Source of the DNA: a virus
Reading direction: 5' to 3' (one strand)
Virus record (IMG/VR): IMGVR_UViG_3300035698_007208
Location: 1 to 64,000 of that record
DNA length: 64,000 bases
Shown: in pieces, positions 1-9,113 of the stretch
Layout: every line of letters begins with the position of its first letter
How positions within the stretch are numbered: position 1 is the stretch's first letter
The notes under the pieces: generated by a model
Databases searched by the model: none
What the model was told of the DNA's origin: nothing
The model's input: the letters and a program-made list of their open reading frames with translations, nothing else
Made by a program: the position numbers and the translations under genes

Positions 1-6
1 AGTCAC

Positions 7-34
7 AAAAAACCCCTAATAAAAGGGGTTTTTT
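7..34 (-). terminator. Rho-independent terminator after gp23
   Basis: An A-run and CCCCT (7-17) pair with AAGGGG and a T-run (23-34) around a short loop. Read on the minus strand this is a GC stem followed by a T-tract 20 bases past the gp23 stop codon, so it probably ends the head-gene transcript. The symmetry would let it work in both directions. Confidence 0.85.
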
Positions 35-54
35 ACTGCTTATCTTTTTCTGTT

Positions 55-1194
55 TTACTGGAAAGAGATATTTGTCATGCTAATAGCGTCCAAATAGTCC
101 GCTGCATTACCAAGTGAAGAAGCAGTGTTTGTAAGCTCTTTGTACCCGTATCGAGTCATAAAGCTTACTACTGGTTCAAATGTGCTTGGATCCATTACTG
201 GGCCTGTGCTCATTAGTGGTATATAAGGTGCATAGAACGCCGGAGCGTCAGTTTCGCTTGAACCTTTATAGCCGATTAGTACCGGAGTACCATCTGCTGC
301 ATAGTTATCAACAAATACACGGATTGTACCATTCAAAGTACCAACAAACTTAGTGTTTGTAGGAGCTTCAAAGCTACCTTCAGTTGTACGTGCGAACGTT
401 GAAGTGCTTGCGCTTTGCAATATAGTCAAAGTCTCTGGAGAAACTACAATGTAGTTACCAGCACCGCGACGTGTGCGTGCAGCAATTCTGTTACAAGCTC
501 GGTTGATCTCGATAGCAAGAACCGCGTGACGGTCACCAATGTAAGTTTGTACACCAGTTACTGCTGCAAAATCAAGTGCTGTACCAGCGCCAGCAAGGTT
601 GCGAAGTGAACCAATGATTTCTTGGTCAATTTCAACAACAATTTCTTGTGCTAGTGCTTGCATAATTTCAGCTTCAACATCAACGCCATGCATTGATTGT
701 GCGTCTTGTGCTGCCTCAAAAGTCCAGCGAGCGCTTAGACGTCTGGTCTTAGCTTCAACAGTTTCTTTCAAGATTTGAATGCTCATTTTACGACCAGGCG
801 TTCCTTCAGATGCGGCTGTAGCGTCTGGAGATCCGGCGTAAGAGTTAGCTAGGTTAAAAGGACTTAATGCCTCTGATCCAGCTGTAACACCACCAAATGT
901 TTCGCTGTAGCGAACACGTAGTGTATGGATTTGGCCAACTGGGCCAGTCATTGGCTGTACACCAACTAATTCGTTTGCAATTACCGATGGCATTACACGT
1001 CGAATTAGAGGTAACATTACCTTGTTAAGTGTTGCTACTGAGCCTGCACCTGTTCCACCTGCTGTTGCAGATTCTGCTAGGTACCGCTTAGTGTTTTCAA
1101 GAACCACGTCTAATGAAGATTTTCTGTTGCCAGTTACGCCTTCAAGCAGTGCTTCCTTGGTCGCTGACCAATTGCTTTCAAATAAATTTGCCAT
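55..1194 (-). CDS. 23: Major capsid protein gp23
   Basis: This 379-residue protein forms the hexameric capsomers of the T4-type head. The N-terminal part and the downstream order gp22-gp21-gp20 identify it. A prohead-protease site of the form LxE is visible at residues 39-41 (LAE, followed by SATAGG), so the mature protein should start near residue 42, as T4 gp23 is cut after its propeptide. At 379 residues it is much shorter than T4 gp23 (521), so insertion-domain or loop regions are probably missing. The start is supported by AGGAG about 10 bases upstream on the minus strand. It is the last gene of the minus-strand head operon and is followed by a strong terminator. Identity is secure; which domains are lost is inferred from length only. 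Confidence 0.95.
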   Translation of the reverse strand: MANLFESNWSATKEALLEGVTGNRKSSLDVVLENTKRYLAESATAGGTGAGSVATLNKVMLPLIRRVMPSVIANELVGVQPMTGPVGQIHTLRVRYSETFGGVTAGSEALSPFNLANSYAGSPDATAASEGTPGRKMSIQILKETVEAKTRRLSARWTFEAAQDAQSMHGVDVEAEIMQALAQEIVVEIDQEIIGSLRNLAGAGTALDFAAVTGVQTYIGDRHAVLAIEINRACNRIAARTRRGAGNYIVVSPETLTILQSASTSTFARTTEGSFEAPTNTKFVGTLNGTIRVFVDNYAADGTPVLIGYKGSSETDAPAFYAPYIPLMSTGPVMDPSTFEPVVSFMTRYGYKELTNTASSLGNAADYLDAISMTNISFQ

Positions 1195-1210
1195 TTTTGA
1201 TTAACTCCTG

Positions 1211-2314
1211 TTAAATTCCGGCTAGTTTTTTCATGTAATCGAGGTCGATTACATTATTGGTTTCGTCGCTGGCTTCTGCTTGCACAGTGGCCTTATTACC
1301 AGTGTAATCTTTCTTCACTGATTCAGACAATGTTTTCTTTACACGATTCACTTCGCCATCTAACACGTTTGGTAAGTACTTGTTAAAAGCAGCTTCCAAA
1401 TTAGAGGTTTTATGAGATTCAAGTAAATCCAACATGATTTCTTTCTTTTCTCTGCCTAACGGGCCTAAAAGGCTGTTAAGTTTTTCTTTACGTGCATAAC
1501 GATCTTCTGCTATACGTAGCTTGCTTTCTGTGATTACTGCTGCTGCATCTTTGTTTAATGCTACAGTAATAGATTCTGCAAGTTTCTTTTCTGTATTGGA
1601 TAGTGTTTTCTGTAGTGTCCTAAGGTCCTTACTTTCGTTTAGGTAACTAGTACCATATTCGCTAGCATAAGCCTCAAATATTCTACGACCGAAGTCATTT
1701 TCTCTTGCTTTAGTGATGTCGCCACGTAGTTGTCTAACTTCTTCAGTAATAACCTTGGAAACAACCTTTTGGATGTTACCAGATGCTTTCTTAATAAAAT
1801 TGCGTTTAGACTCAACAAGCTGACGCTTGCCTTCACGTACCATTTTAACTTTTTGCTCAACTAGTGCTTTCTTATCTTCGTGGAATTCAGCAATTTCACA
1901 TGCTAACTGTTCAGTAACAAACTCATCGAGTTTAGCTACGTGTTCAGCAACACGAGATTTGTCTGCACGAAGTTCCTTAACTTCATTTGCAACAATTTTT
2001 GTTACAAATGTGTCAAGTAGCTTTGCATGTTCACTAATGGCTTTTCGATATTTTACACGATCCTGCACGAGTTGCTCACGCTCTTCGGCTAATTCTGATA
2101 TTTCTGCTGATACTTTTTCAGAGATGAAGCTGTCAACAGCTCCAACAATTTTGCTCTTGTCTTGTTCATAACGTTGAGCAAACTCTTCACGTAATTCAGC
2201 AGTAAGATCGTCTCTAGCTTCGGATAGTTTTGCTTCCCAAGCTTCTTGTAGTGCTGTTTTAACATCTTCTGTTAATTCTGCATTTTCAAGTAGGTCTTTA
2301 AATGTAACTGCCAT
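1211..2314 (-). CDS. 22: Prohead core scaffolding protein gp22-like
   Basis: A 367-residue, highly charged protein rich in Glu, Lys, Ala and Leu with long predicted coiled-coil stretches and no transmembrane segments. Its place between gp21 and gp23 and its composition match T4 gp22, the main scaffold of the prohead core, which gp21 degrades during maturation. It is longer than T4 gp22 (269). The middle contains loosely repeated units in which 'ExVxELxxDK' and 'KLLDTFVTKIV/KLDEFVTEQLA' patterns recur (roughly residues 60-160), suggesting internal duplication of a helical unit. The start is preceded by AGGAG. The call rests on synteny plus composition. Confidence 0.85.
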   Translation of the reverse strand: MAVTFKDLLENAELTEDVKTALQEAWEAKLSEARDDLTAELREEFAQRYEQDKSKIVGAVDSFISEKVSAEISELAEEREQLVQDRVKYRKAISEHAKLLDTFVTKIVANEVKELRADKSRVAEHVAKLDEFVTEQLACEIAEFHEDKKALVEQKVKMVREGKRQLVESKRNFIKKASGNIQKVVSKVITEEVRQLRGDITKARENDFGRRIFEAYASEYGTSYLNESKDLRTLQKTLSNTEKKLAESITVALNKDAAAVITESKLRIAEDRYARKEKLNSLLGPLGREKKEIMLDLLESHKTSNLEAAFNKYLPNVLDGEVNRVKKTLSESVKKDYTGNKATVQAEASDETNNVIDLDYMKKLAGI

Positions 2315-2329
2315 AGTAGTCTCCTACCT

Positions 2330-2953
2330 CTATAGTTTAAGTTCATTAATTAAAGCTTTAACGGCTTCAATTAAGTGCTTTTCTGCTTTTTTGTCATATA
2401 CTACATCTTTAGCAAGGCCATGTATAACTGCTCCACCTTTCATGTTGTATAAACTTTCGTAAATTGTCTTGGGATAAGCATCTGGTGCGCTTGGTTGTGC
2501 AACAATGTCAACTGTAATAATATCAAATTCTGAAACGTGTCCAGATTCATTAACATTACCGCTACCTCTGCTACTTACGCCAAGTTTAGCTCCTGCTTTT
2601 AATAGTGCTCTTGCAATATTACCCATCGGTGTGTCTATGATCTTTAGCTTTCCTAAACCATCAGCACCATCAACTCGCATTTCAGTAATAATATGACTTA
2701 CTCTATCCAAGTTAATTTGCAACTCTTCTGGGTGATCTAACTCACCCATTACAGTTTCACCAGTGCTTAATCGCTCAGTAACGCTTTGGACGGCCTTCAT
2801 GATTTCGTTTCTAGGATAAACTCGTCCATTTTGATTTTTTACATCACCTTGAATAAATAATCCCTGCATAAACAATTCCTTTCCATCGTCAGATTCCACT
2901 AAGTGGACTTTAGATGCTTCTGGACTCATGTATTCGAATAACTGTCTGGCCAT
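2330..2953 (-). CDS. 21: Prohead core protease gp21
   Basis: A 207-residue serine protease of the T4 gp21 (S77) family that cleaves scaffold and capsid proteins after assembly. The catalytic signatures are visible: His74 in GELDHP, Ser127/Ser128 in GVSSRG, and Asp149 in the VDIVAQPSAPDA segment, matching the His-Ser-Asp arrangement of the family. It lies between the scaffold and an acidic core-like gene, as in T4. AAAGGAAA precedes the ATG. Its expected substrates here include gp23 (LAE site at residue 41) and gp22. The length is close to T4 gp21. Confidence 0.93.
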   Translation of the reverse strand: MARQLFEYMSPEASKVHLVESDDGKELFMQGLFIQGDVKNQNGRVYPRNEIMKAVQSVTERLSTGETVMGELDHPEELQINLDRVSHIITEMRVDGADGLGKLKIIDTPMGNIARALLKAGAKLGVSSRGSGNVNESGHVSEFDIITVDIVAQPSAPDAYPKTIYESLYNMKGGAVIHGLAKDVVYDKKAEKHLIEAVKALINELKL

Positions 2954-2971
2954 TTTATTTCCTTTTAAGAA

Positions 2972-3922
2972 TTACTTTTTTGGTATTGCACTTTTTGCAT
3001 TACTGCGATCGTCACCGGAATTAGGCATTTTGCTGCTTTTTCCGTGGTCAATCATACCAGCTTTATGGTTTACGTTAATGTTAGAAGTTGTTGGATTCTT
3101 TTTATCTGAATCGTTACCAGTCCATGCCATTTTGCCTTCGCTGCCGTTGTTTGCACGAACTGGCTTAGCGTTATTTTTACCAATTGTTGTTGGCTTAGGT
3201 GCATCAGTGTACGGTGACTTTGCGTTTGCACTGTCATGTTCTGATCCGTTAAGACCGCCGCCCATCATTGCTTGCTGTGCTGTCTTTTTAGAAAGCACAG
3301 TAGCTTCCTCAACAACATCACCATCTAAGTCATAATCAAAGCTTTCAAAGTTATTTTCATCGTCCATGTCATCGTCCATGTCATCGTCCATGTCATCCAT
3401 GTCGTCTTCCATGCCGTCGTCCATACCATCGTCCATTTCGCCGTTTTCATCTTCAAGATCATTGCCCATAATGTCGTTCATTAATGAGTCAAAATGTGCT
3501 GAAAGATCAGCAAAATCATCTGAAACTGCTTGAGCCTTGTCGCTTAAATCTGCATCCATGCCGTCGTCTTCGCTTCCGTAGTCGTCGTAGCTGTCGCCTG
3601 CGTCATCGTCGTCATATTCGTCTGAACTAATTTCATCTTCGTCACCACTAAGATCGTCAGTTACGTCATCTTCAAAATCATTATCACGATGAATATCTTC
3701 ATCAACACCAGTTTCGTCCACATGTACATGGATATCTTCATCAATTGAATCGTCATCAGTGTCTTCGTTTTCGTCTACTTCTTCATCATCTGACTCATCT
3801 AAAATACTTTCGTATTCTGCCCGTGCCTTGTTAACTACATATTCGTGTAGTAATTCTTCAGCCTGGTTATTGTCTTCAGAAAGGAGTAGTTCTAAAATTT
3901 GTTCTAATTTTTGCGACATCAT
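2972..3922 (-). CDS. Asp-rich putative prohead core protein
   Basis: A 316-residue, extremely acidic protein in the position of the T4 prohead core genes 67/68, between portal and protease. The N-terminal 35 residues look helical. They are followed by a long Asp/Glu/Ser-rich tract (about residues 40-130) and a DDxMDD repeat tract (about residues 165-195). The last 90 residues are neutral to basic, with many Asn, Lys and Gly. An internal-core role is inferred from position and charge; no catalytic motif is visible. Two adjacent ATG codons exist. GGAG lies 3 bases before the first and 6 before the second, so translation may start at 3919. Confidence 0.6.
   Translation of the reverse strand: MMSQKLEQILELLLSEDNNQAEELLHEYVVNKARAEYESILDESDDEEVDENEDTDDDSIDEDIHVHVDETGVDEDIHRDNDFEDDVTDDLSGDEDEISSDEYDDDDAGDSYDDYGSEDDGMDADLSDKAQAVSDDFADLSAHFDSLMNDIMGNDLEDENGEMDDGMDDGMEDDMDDMDDDMDDDMDDENNFESFDYDLDGDVVEEATVLSKKTAQQAMMGGGLNGSEHDSANAKSPYTDAPKPTTIGKNNAKPVRANNGSEGKMAWTGNDSDKKNPTTSNINVNHKAGMIDHGKSSKMPNSGDDRSNAKSAIPKK
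3358..3430 (-). repeat. Short tandem repeat in the acidic gene
   Basis: Copies of a 15-base unit (tcatcgtccatg plus variants), on the minus strand encoding Met-Asp-Asp-Asp/Gly units. Such tracts expand and contract easily by slippage. Confidence 0.75.
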
Positions 3923-4037
3923 TGTCTCCTTAAATTATTCATGTCTGTAGAAAGAATTATTCTTATTTTACAGATATACCTGTACTTATATGTATTATTG
4001 TTTTAAGGGTAGAAACGGTGTTTTTTTGACGTGAAAT

Positions 4038-4069
4038 GCACCAAAAGAAAATTTGGTACATTTTGGTGC
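4038..4069. promoter_or_regulatory. 9-bp perfect inverted repeat between core genes
   Basis: GCACCAAAA (4038-4046) and TTTTGGTGC (4061-4069) are perfect inverted arms 14 bases apart, in the 155-base gap between the 67-residue gene and the acidic gene. Neither side is followed by a T-tract, so it is not a typical terminator. It could be a processing hairpin or an operator. The rest of the gap shows no gene and no clear promoter. Confidence 0.5.
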
Positions 4070-4077
4070 GGATTAGG

Positions 4078-4281
4078 TTAGAGGCCTGTGTCGGCTTCTG
4101 ATGGTGCTGCGTACATTACCTTTACAAACTTATCATGCTCAATTGCTTCTGCTCTTGCTATTTCTCTAACTTTTCGCAACTTGTTTAATTGCTTTAATGT
4201 CATCCTAGCTTTTCTATTATCGTTTGTTTTTATTTGCGCGGCTCGATCATTTTCTGGTTCATAAAATTCGTCTAGTCTCAT
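4078..4281 (-). CDS. Small basic prohead core-like protein (gp67/68 position)
   Basis: A 67-residue protein beginning MRLDEFYEPE, with a lysine/arginine-rich helical middle. The gene overlaps the gp20 stop codon in a TAATG arrangement, so it is translationally coupled to the portal gene. Short proteins starting MRLDEFY are common directly downstream of gp20 in T4-like marine phages (from memory, not checked). In T4 this place is held by prohead core gene 67. Function by position only. Confidence 0.6.
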   Translation of the reverse strand: MRLDEFYEPENDRAAQIKTNDNRKARMTLKQLNKLRKVREIARAEAIEHDKFVKVMYAAPSEADTGL

Positions 4282-5987
4282 TATACTTCTCCACCGCCAG
4301 GAGGTACTGTTGCTGACGCTACACCTGTATTTATGCCTTCCTCACCTTCTATTGGCATTTCAATATCTGAAAGATCAGCGTCTGCTTCTGGGTCTAATGT
4401 ATCACTTGGAACGGGACGAATACCAATATTTTTTAGATCCAAACTTTCCTGTGAATCTTTATATTTTTCATAATCATTTTCCTGCCTCCAAAGTTCCTCA
4501 TTTTGCTTCATTTCAGTTTCAGTAAAGCCCATATATTTCTTTAATGCAAATTGTTTACTTATGTATGGTAAGTCTGCAACTTGGCTATACATGCTTGCTC
4601 GTTCAGAATCTAGTTGTAATTCTCGGTAACTACTAAAATTCATTGGCTTATTAAATTGTACTTTAAAGTTACTACTATCAATCGTAATACCTTTATACTT
4701 AAGGTACATTTTGAATTCATGATCCATGTCTTCTTGTATTTGTTTTTGAAGTCGCTCTACGTAATTTGCAAATCGATATTCTTGTATATAAGCTATACCA
4801 ACCTTACCGTCATTAGTAGTTTGTGTGCCATCTTCAGGACCTGAAGGCAAATAACTACTTGGAATACGCAAGCCCCGCAATAATTTGTTATTAAAGTAAC
4901 GTAAATCATCTATTTGTCCTAAATTTTCACCACCAGGTAATGTGTCGACTTTCGACCCTCTTCCATCTGCTGTTTGTGCAAAATAATAGTCTTCAAGCAT
5001 TGACATTGGGTTATATGCTGAATCAGCTACACTCGCACCACTGCCATTTTTATTTGGAATACGCTTCTGTGTTACTTCATACTTTACTTGTTCTAAGTAT
5101 TGCTTTGCTTTATGTGGGGGCATGTTACCAACATCAATCATGAAAACTCGGCGTTCAGGTGCCCTATGCACTCGATAAATTATGATTGAATCTTCTAGTA
5201 ATTCTTTTTGCTTATATATTTTAAAAATTGGTTCTAATATACTAACACCAAACGGCCAAGCTGCATCCATACCATCTGTTAAACTAATATGCACTACGTG
5301 CTTTGCGTCAACAGGAATACCTTGGTCGGCACCTTGTGTTGATGACGTAGAGTAATTACCTGTGGTTGAATTAACTGGACTCATTATGCCTGCTAAACCT
5401 TGACCACTGCCATATGGGCGTGCATGTAACGCTGATACGTTTGTTGCTAATTGTTCTTGGAAATTAGGCTGCAAGTTTTTAATAAAATAAGTTTCAATTT
5501 TTTTACCTTCACTTTCGTTGACTATAACTTTTTCAACATTAGCAGGATCAATCCAAAATAATTCATAAGTTTCAGGGTCTCGTATAAAAAACTGATCGCC
5601 ATACTTACATACATTTCTAAAAGTCCTAAACGCCCGCTTATGCATTTTATTTAAGTTACACCAGCTTATTAATGTTTTATCAATAATTTTGCTTTCTGAG
5701 TCGCTTGGAGGCGAATCATAATGTATATTAAAAGGAGAATTTGTTTCTGATTCTTGAGTGCCAAACTCAGCAATTGTGTCAAGGGCTGCATTTACTTCCA
5801 AATCACCATCCATTTGGTCCATTTGCTGATACCTAACTAGCCGGTTTGGTGAGCCTGCATATATTTCCGGCAACCAACTACTAAAGTTGCTCGATGTACT
5901 TGCACCGCCGTTACCGCCATCTGTTGGCTGTAGGTTTAATGGTAAACCTGAATTATTGTACGGGGTAAAGTGTTTTTTCCATGACAT
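4281..5987 (-). CDS. 20: Portal vertex protein gp20
   Basis: A 568-residue protein matching the T4 portal family throughout. The N-terminal region (SSWLPEIYAGSPNR, then QMDGDLEVNAALD) and the central region with YRVHRAPERRVF and RGSKVDTLPGG are characteristic. The portal forms the dodecameric ring at the unique head vertex through which DNA is packaged and to which the neck attaches. It is slightly longer than T4 gp20 (524), with a Gly/acidic C-terminal tail. The ATG follows a GGAAA sequence. A TATAAATA late box lies 37-44 bases upstream on the minus strand, so this gene probably heads the head operon running to gp23. Confidence 0.95.
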   Translation of the reverse strand: MSWKKHFTPYNNSGLPLNLQPTDGGNGGASTSSNFSSWLPEIYAGSPNRLVRYQQMDQMDGDLEVNAALDTIAEFGTQESETNSPFNIHYDSPPSDSESKIIDKTLISWCNLNKMHKRAFRTFRNVCKYGDQFFIRDPETYELFWIDPANVEKVIVNESEGKKIETYFIKNLQPNFQEQLATNVSALHARPYGSGQGLAGIMSPVNSTTGNYSTSSTQGADQGIPVDAKHVVHISLTDGMDAAWPFGVSILEPIFKIYKQKELLEDSIIIYRVHRAPERRVFMIDVGNMPPHKAKQYLEQVKYEVTQKRIPNKNGSGASVADSAYNPMSMLEDYYFAQTADGRGSKVDTLPGGENLGQIDDLRYFNNKLLRGLRIPSSYLPSGPEDGTQTTNDGKVGIAYIQEYRFANYVERLQKQIQEDMDHEFKMYLKYKGITIDSSNFKVQFNKPMNFSSYRELQLDSERASMYSQVADLPYISKQFALKKYMGFTETEMKQNEELWRQENDYEKYKDSQESLDLKNIGIRPVPSDTLDPEADADLSDIEMPIEGEEGINTGVASATVPPGGGEV

Positions 5988-6023
5988 GTTTTGTTTTTTT
6001 CCTTTATTTTGACGTTATATGGG

Positions 6024-6031
6024 TATTTATA
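6024..6031 (-). promoter_or_regulatory. T4-type late promoter for the head operon
   Basis: TATAAATA on the minus strand (TATTTATA on plus) exactly matches the T4 late consensus. Start of transcription would be near 6018, giving a leader of about 31 bases before gp20. No sigma70-like -35 element is obvious. Confidence 0.75.
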
Positions 6032-6062
6032 CTATACATACACGTTTAAATAGTTTAAATGG

Positions 6063-9044
6063 TTATAATGCGTTAGTTAAATCAGTCATGCCTTTATTTC
6101 CAGACCTTAAAAGTCGATTAGTTGTTTTAGCTTGGTCCAACAATGCCATTAATAATTCTTTTTCTGCAGAATCAACTAGTGATGCTGAGTCTATTGCGTT
6201 ACGTTCACCTACTTTTTGTTGTGATTGACTCACCATTGCAGGTGATAATTTGTTATTAAGCTCTTCTTTGCGTTGTTCTGTCCTGGTAGTTACTTCCATT
6301 GGTCTTTCAATTTGCTGCGGCAGTGGTCTTGCTGGAACAACTGGTATTGGCTTAACAATTGGGTCCTTAAGTTCAATTTTAACTGGTGCGGGTTCTGGTT
6401 TTTTAGGTTCAGCCTTGACCGGTTCTGGTTCTTTAGGTTCAATTTTAACCGGTGCAATTTTAACTGGTTCTGGTTCTGATTCTTTAGGTTCAGACTTGAC
6501 CGGTTCTGGTTTAACTGGTTCTGGTTTTTTAGGTTCAATTTTAACCGGTTCAGGCTTAACTGGTTCTGGTTTTTTAGGTTCAGGCTTAACTGGTTCTGGT
6601 TCTGGTTCTTTAGGTTCTGGTGGGACAATAACTGCTGTTTGCTTTCTCAATGCATCAACCATTCCTGCTTGGGCACGGTTTGCATTAATAATTGCCTCTG
6701 CATTAAATGCGATTTGCTTCCCATCTAAGCCTGCAAATGCATTCATTGAATCTATAAACTTGGTCGTGCCATCAATACTTTCTCCGCTAAAAAAGTCCAT
6801 AAATCCTGAACCAAATCCACCTTCCTTACTTATTACAGTGTCAGCAAACGATTTCATAGCAAGAGCAATAGCGTTTATGCCATTTGCTGTATTAAATAAA
6901 TTATCACTTGGTATACTTGCTAATCCAAGTATGCCTTTATTAACTGCGACTATTTGTTCTGTTTGCAATGCCATCATTGCTTCTTGGTCGCCTTTGACTG
7001 CGTTAATTACGTTAGCTATTCCTTCTGATATCGCAGTAATACCGCCAACAACTGCGTTGCTGATTGCAGTAATAACAGTAGCCATTCCTTCAAACACAGA
7101 TTTAACCATATTCCCGAACGGTTCAAGAGCATCTTTTGCTAGCCATAAAGCTGCACCCACTGCAAGAGTTGCTACTGAAAATGCTAACATACCAGGAACT
7201 GCTGCTGATAGTCCTTTTAGTCCGCCACCAGCAAGACCGCCAAGTTTGCCAACCTTACCAGTTGCGCCAGCTGTGGCACCTCCAGCTTTTGCGGCGCCAA
7301 ATAAGCTTCCAAGTTTTCCAAAAGATTTAAGTGTAAGCGAGGCCACCGTGACTCCGGCAATCAATGCACCAATAGCAGCACCAAATAATCCTATTTTTCC
7401 AATAACCTTAGCAGTAGTAAGTATAGCACTGCCTATTACCTTAACAGCATTAATTATGTCTGGAATTACTTCAATAAAAGAACCAACAGTTTCTGCAATT
7501 TTAACTATTATTTCAGGCAAATGTTTTGCAAATTGCTTACCCATGTCTTTTGCAGAGCCGTTAATGTCCTTAAATATATCACCAGTACCGCCAAATGATT
7601 GCATTGCAGTACTAATAGCTGACAAAATTATTTTTTTGGACTGTTCCATCGCACCCGATAACTCAGATGCGCTATCGCCTAGTCCAGCAAAAAATGAATA
7701 CTTAAATGATTCAAACATTCCAGTAATTTCTTCATAGGAAGACATAAGTATGTTTGTTCCTTTTTGCACATCACTCATTTCGAAGCTTGCATTCATTTTT
7801 TTAAGCTTTTCTGCACCTTGTTCAAATTGTAAAATAGCTTTAGCTATTGAGGCAGCTTGTTGGTTACCTTGTCTTTCTAGTAAGAATATGCGCTCTTTCT
7901 CAGCATTTGATAACTTTCCCAGTTTGTTAGTAATAAGATCAACTGCCATTTGGTTACCTTGGGCCTGTGATAACGCGCCTGAATCTATTGCTGCAATATA
8001 ATCATTCATTGGTTCGGCTAAACTAGGAAGTGCAGTAATATAACCAACCATTGTGTCACTAAATCCAAGAGCACCACCTGCTGCGGCTTCTGTCATTGCC
8101 ATTGCAATTTTTCCGCCTTCTTCGCCGCCTAGTGATCGCATTACTGTACCAAAGTCAGTAATTCCCGCTATTACTGTACTTCTCAACTCTGGTCCCATTT
8201 TTAGTAGTGCTGAAGTTAATATTGGTGTCTGTGTAATTATAGAATTTGCAAATTCTACTAATTTATCTGTGCTTACGCCTAATACAGACGAGTATTTTTG
8301 CTGTTGTTTGATGCTAGTTTCAATTTGTTGAGTTACTTTCGCTTGACTTATACCGTCAAGCGCACCCATTAACTGTCTCTTGTTAAGTTCTTCGCCCATC
8401 CTCTCAACACTGTCATTTAATGTCATGCCTAACTGTACACCACTATCAGTTGCATCAAGGAATGCGCGTGTCAGCCCTGTGAATTCATTCTTACCTATGG
8501 CCTGTACTACGTTACTAAATTGTGCTAAAGTTTTAGCAGCATTTACACCCATAGCACTTAAATTAGCTAATGAATCAGTTGAACTCATTCCGCCTTCGAG
8601 TAAACTATCAGTAAATCCTACTCCAGCCTTTGTTAATTCATTCAACTCGCCACCGACATTAAAAAATGCCATACCTAATGAAGTAACTGTAGTATTTAAT
8701 GCTGCTAAAACACCAACCGTAACTGCACCAATTGCACCAAAAATACCACTGCCCAGTCTTTCACCTAATGACGCAGATTTATCCTCATTAGATAATTCAC
8801 CAAGTCCATCTTTAAGACTATTTGAAGCTTCTATGCTTTTATCGTGCTGTTCTTTTGATTGTTTTTGGCCTCGGCTTTCCCTTTTTGCATTTTCAAGCAA
8901 TACGTTAGCAACATCGCTTAATTTTGAATTCATTTCCACCAATTGCGCTTTTATTAGCAGTGAAGTGACTTCCAAAGCTGCATCCGTAATTTCACCTTCA
9001 ACAGTTTCTTCAGTCTGTAAATTTGTCCATGTAATTTTAGCCAT
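6063..9044 (-). CDS. Tail tape measure-like protein
   Basis: A large (993-residue) protein with the character of a tail tape measure. It has a charged coiled-coil-like N-terminus, then long Ala/Gly/Ile-rich helices, several hydrophobic segments (about residues 115-140 and 570-700), and a Gly/Lys/Ala-rich stretch. A Pro-Glu-Lys repeat tract lies at about residues 800-910. It lies next to, and divergent from, the gp26-like gene with its slippery site, which fits the usual chaperone/tape-measure pairing. The start was set at 9044 rather than an upstream GTG/ATG because AAAGGAAAAG directly precedes this ATG. T4 gp29 is 590 residues, so this would predict a longer tail or extra domains. The tape-measure role is inferred from composition and context, not from a named domain. 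Confidence 0.7.
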   Translation of the reverse strand: MAKITWTNLQTEETVEGEITDAALEVTSLLIKAQLVEMNSKLSDVANVLLENAKRESRGQKQSKEQHDKSIEASNSLKDGLGELSNEDKSASLGERLGSGIFGAIGAVTVGVLAALNTTVTSLGMAFFNVGGELNELTKAGVGFTDSLLEGGMSSTDSLANLSAMGVNAAKTLAQFSNVVQAIGKNEFTGLTRAFLDATDSGVQLGMTLNDSVERMGEELNKRQLMGALDGISQAKVTQQIETSIKQQQKYSSVLGVSTDKLVEFANSIITQTPILTSALLKMGPELRSTVIAGITDFGTVMRSLGGEEGGKIAMAMTEAAAGGALGFSDTMVGYITALPSLAEPMNDYIAAIDSGALSQAQGNQMAVDLITNKLGKLSNAEKERIFLLERQGNQQAASIAKAILQFEQGAEKLKKMNASFEMSDVQKGTNILMSSYEEITGMFESFKYSFFAGLGDSASELSGAMEQSKKIILSAISTAMQSFGGTGDIFKDINGSAKDMGKQFAKHLPEIIVKIAETVGSFIEVIPDIINAVKVIGSAILTTAKVIGKIGLFGAAIGALIAGVTVASLTLKSFGKLGSLFGAAKAGGATAGATGKVGKLGGLAGGGLKGLSAAVPGMLAFSVATLAVGAALWLAKDALEPFGNMVKSVFEGMATVITAISNAVVGGITAISEGIANVINAVKGDQEAMMALQTEQIVAVNKGILGLASIPSDNLFNTANGINAIALAMKSFADTVISKEGGFGSGFMDFFSGESIDGTTKFIDSMNAFAGLDGKQIAFNAEAIINANRAQAGMVDALRKQTAVIVPPEPKEPEPEPVKPEPKKPEPVKPEPVKIEPKKPEPVKPEPVKSEPKESEPEPVKIAPVKIEPKEPEPVKAEPKKPEPAPVKIELKDPIVKPIPVVPARPLPQQIERPMEVTTRTEQRKEELNNKLSPAMVSQSQQKVGERNAIDSASLVDSAEKELLMALLDQAKTTNRLLRSGNKGMTDLTNAL
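6372..6625 (-). repeat. Pro-Glu-Lys tandem repeats in the tape-measure gene
   Basis: Irregular repeats of about 15-30 bases (ggttctggtt, ttaggttcaattttaacc and relatives) encode PEPVKPEPKK-type units on the minus strand. The repeated DNA also keeps a long reading frame open on the opposite strand, which is a composition artefact. Confidence 0.8.
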
Positions 9045-9072
9045 CTTTTCCTTTAAAACGCACTTTATCAAT

Positions 9073-9080
9073 GATAAATA
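9073..9080 (+). promoter_or_regulatory. Late-type promoter GATAAATA for the gp26-like gene
   Basis: GATAAATA differs from the T4 late consensus by one base and recurs upstream of other structural genes here (16251, 23623, 44103). Transcription would start near 9086, 61 bases before the ATG at 9147. Confidence 0.6.
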
Positions 9081-9113
9081 GTCTTTAGTGTATACCAAAA
9101 GCCGTCTAACAAC

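Noticed and set aside
4326-4333. CATAAATA on the minus strand inside gp20
   Set aside because: One mismatch to the late box about 50 bases before the small core gene, but that gene is already coupled to gp20; probably chance.
6250-7737. 495-residue plus-strand frame opposite the tape-measure gene
   Set aside because: It arises from the repeat-rich, Ala/Gly-coding minus-strand sequence. It has no ribosome binding site and gives low-complexity Ser/Gly/Thr protein.
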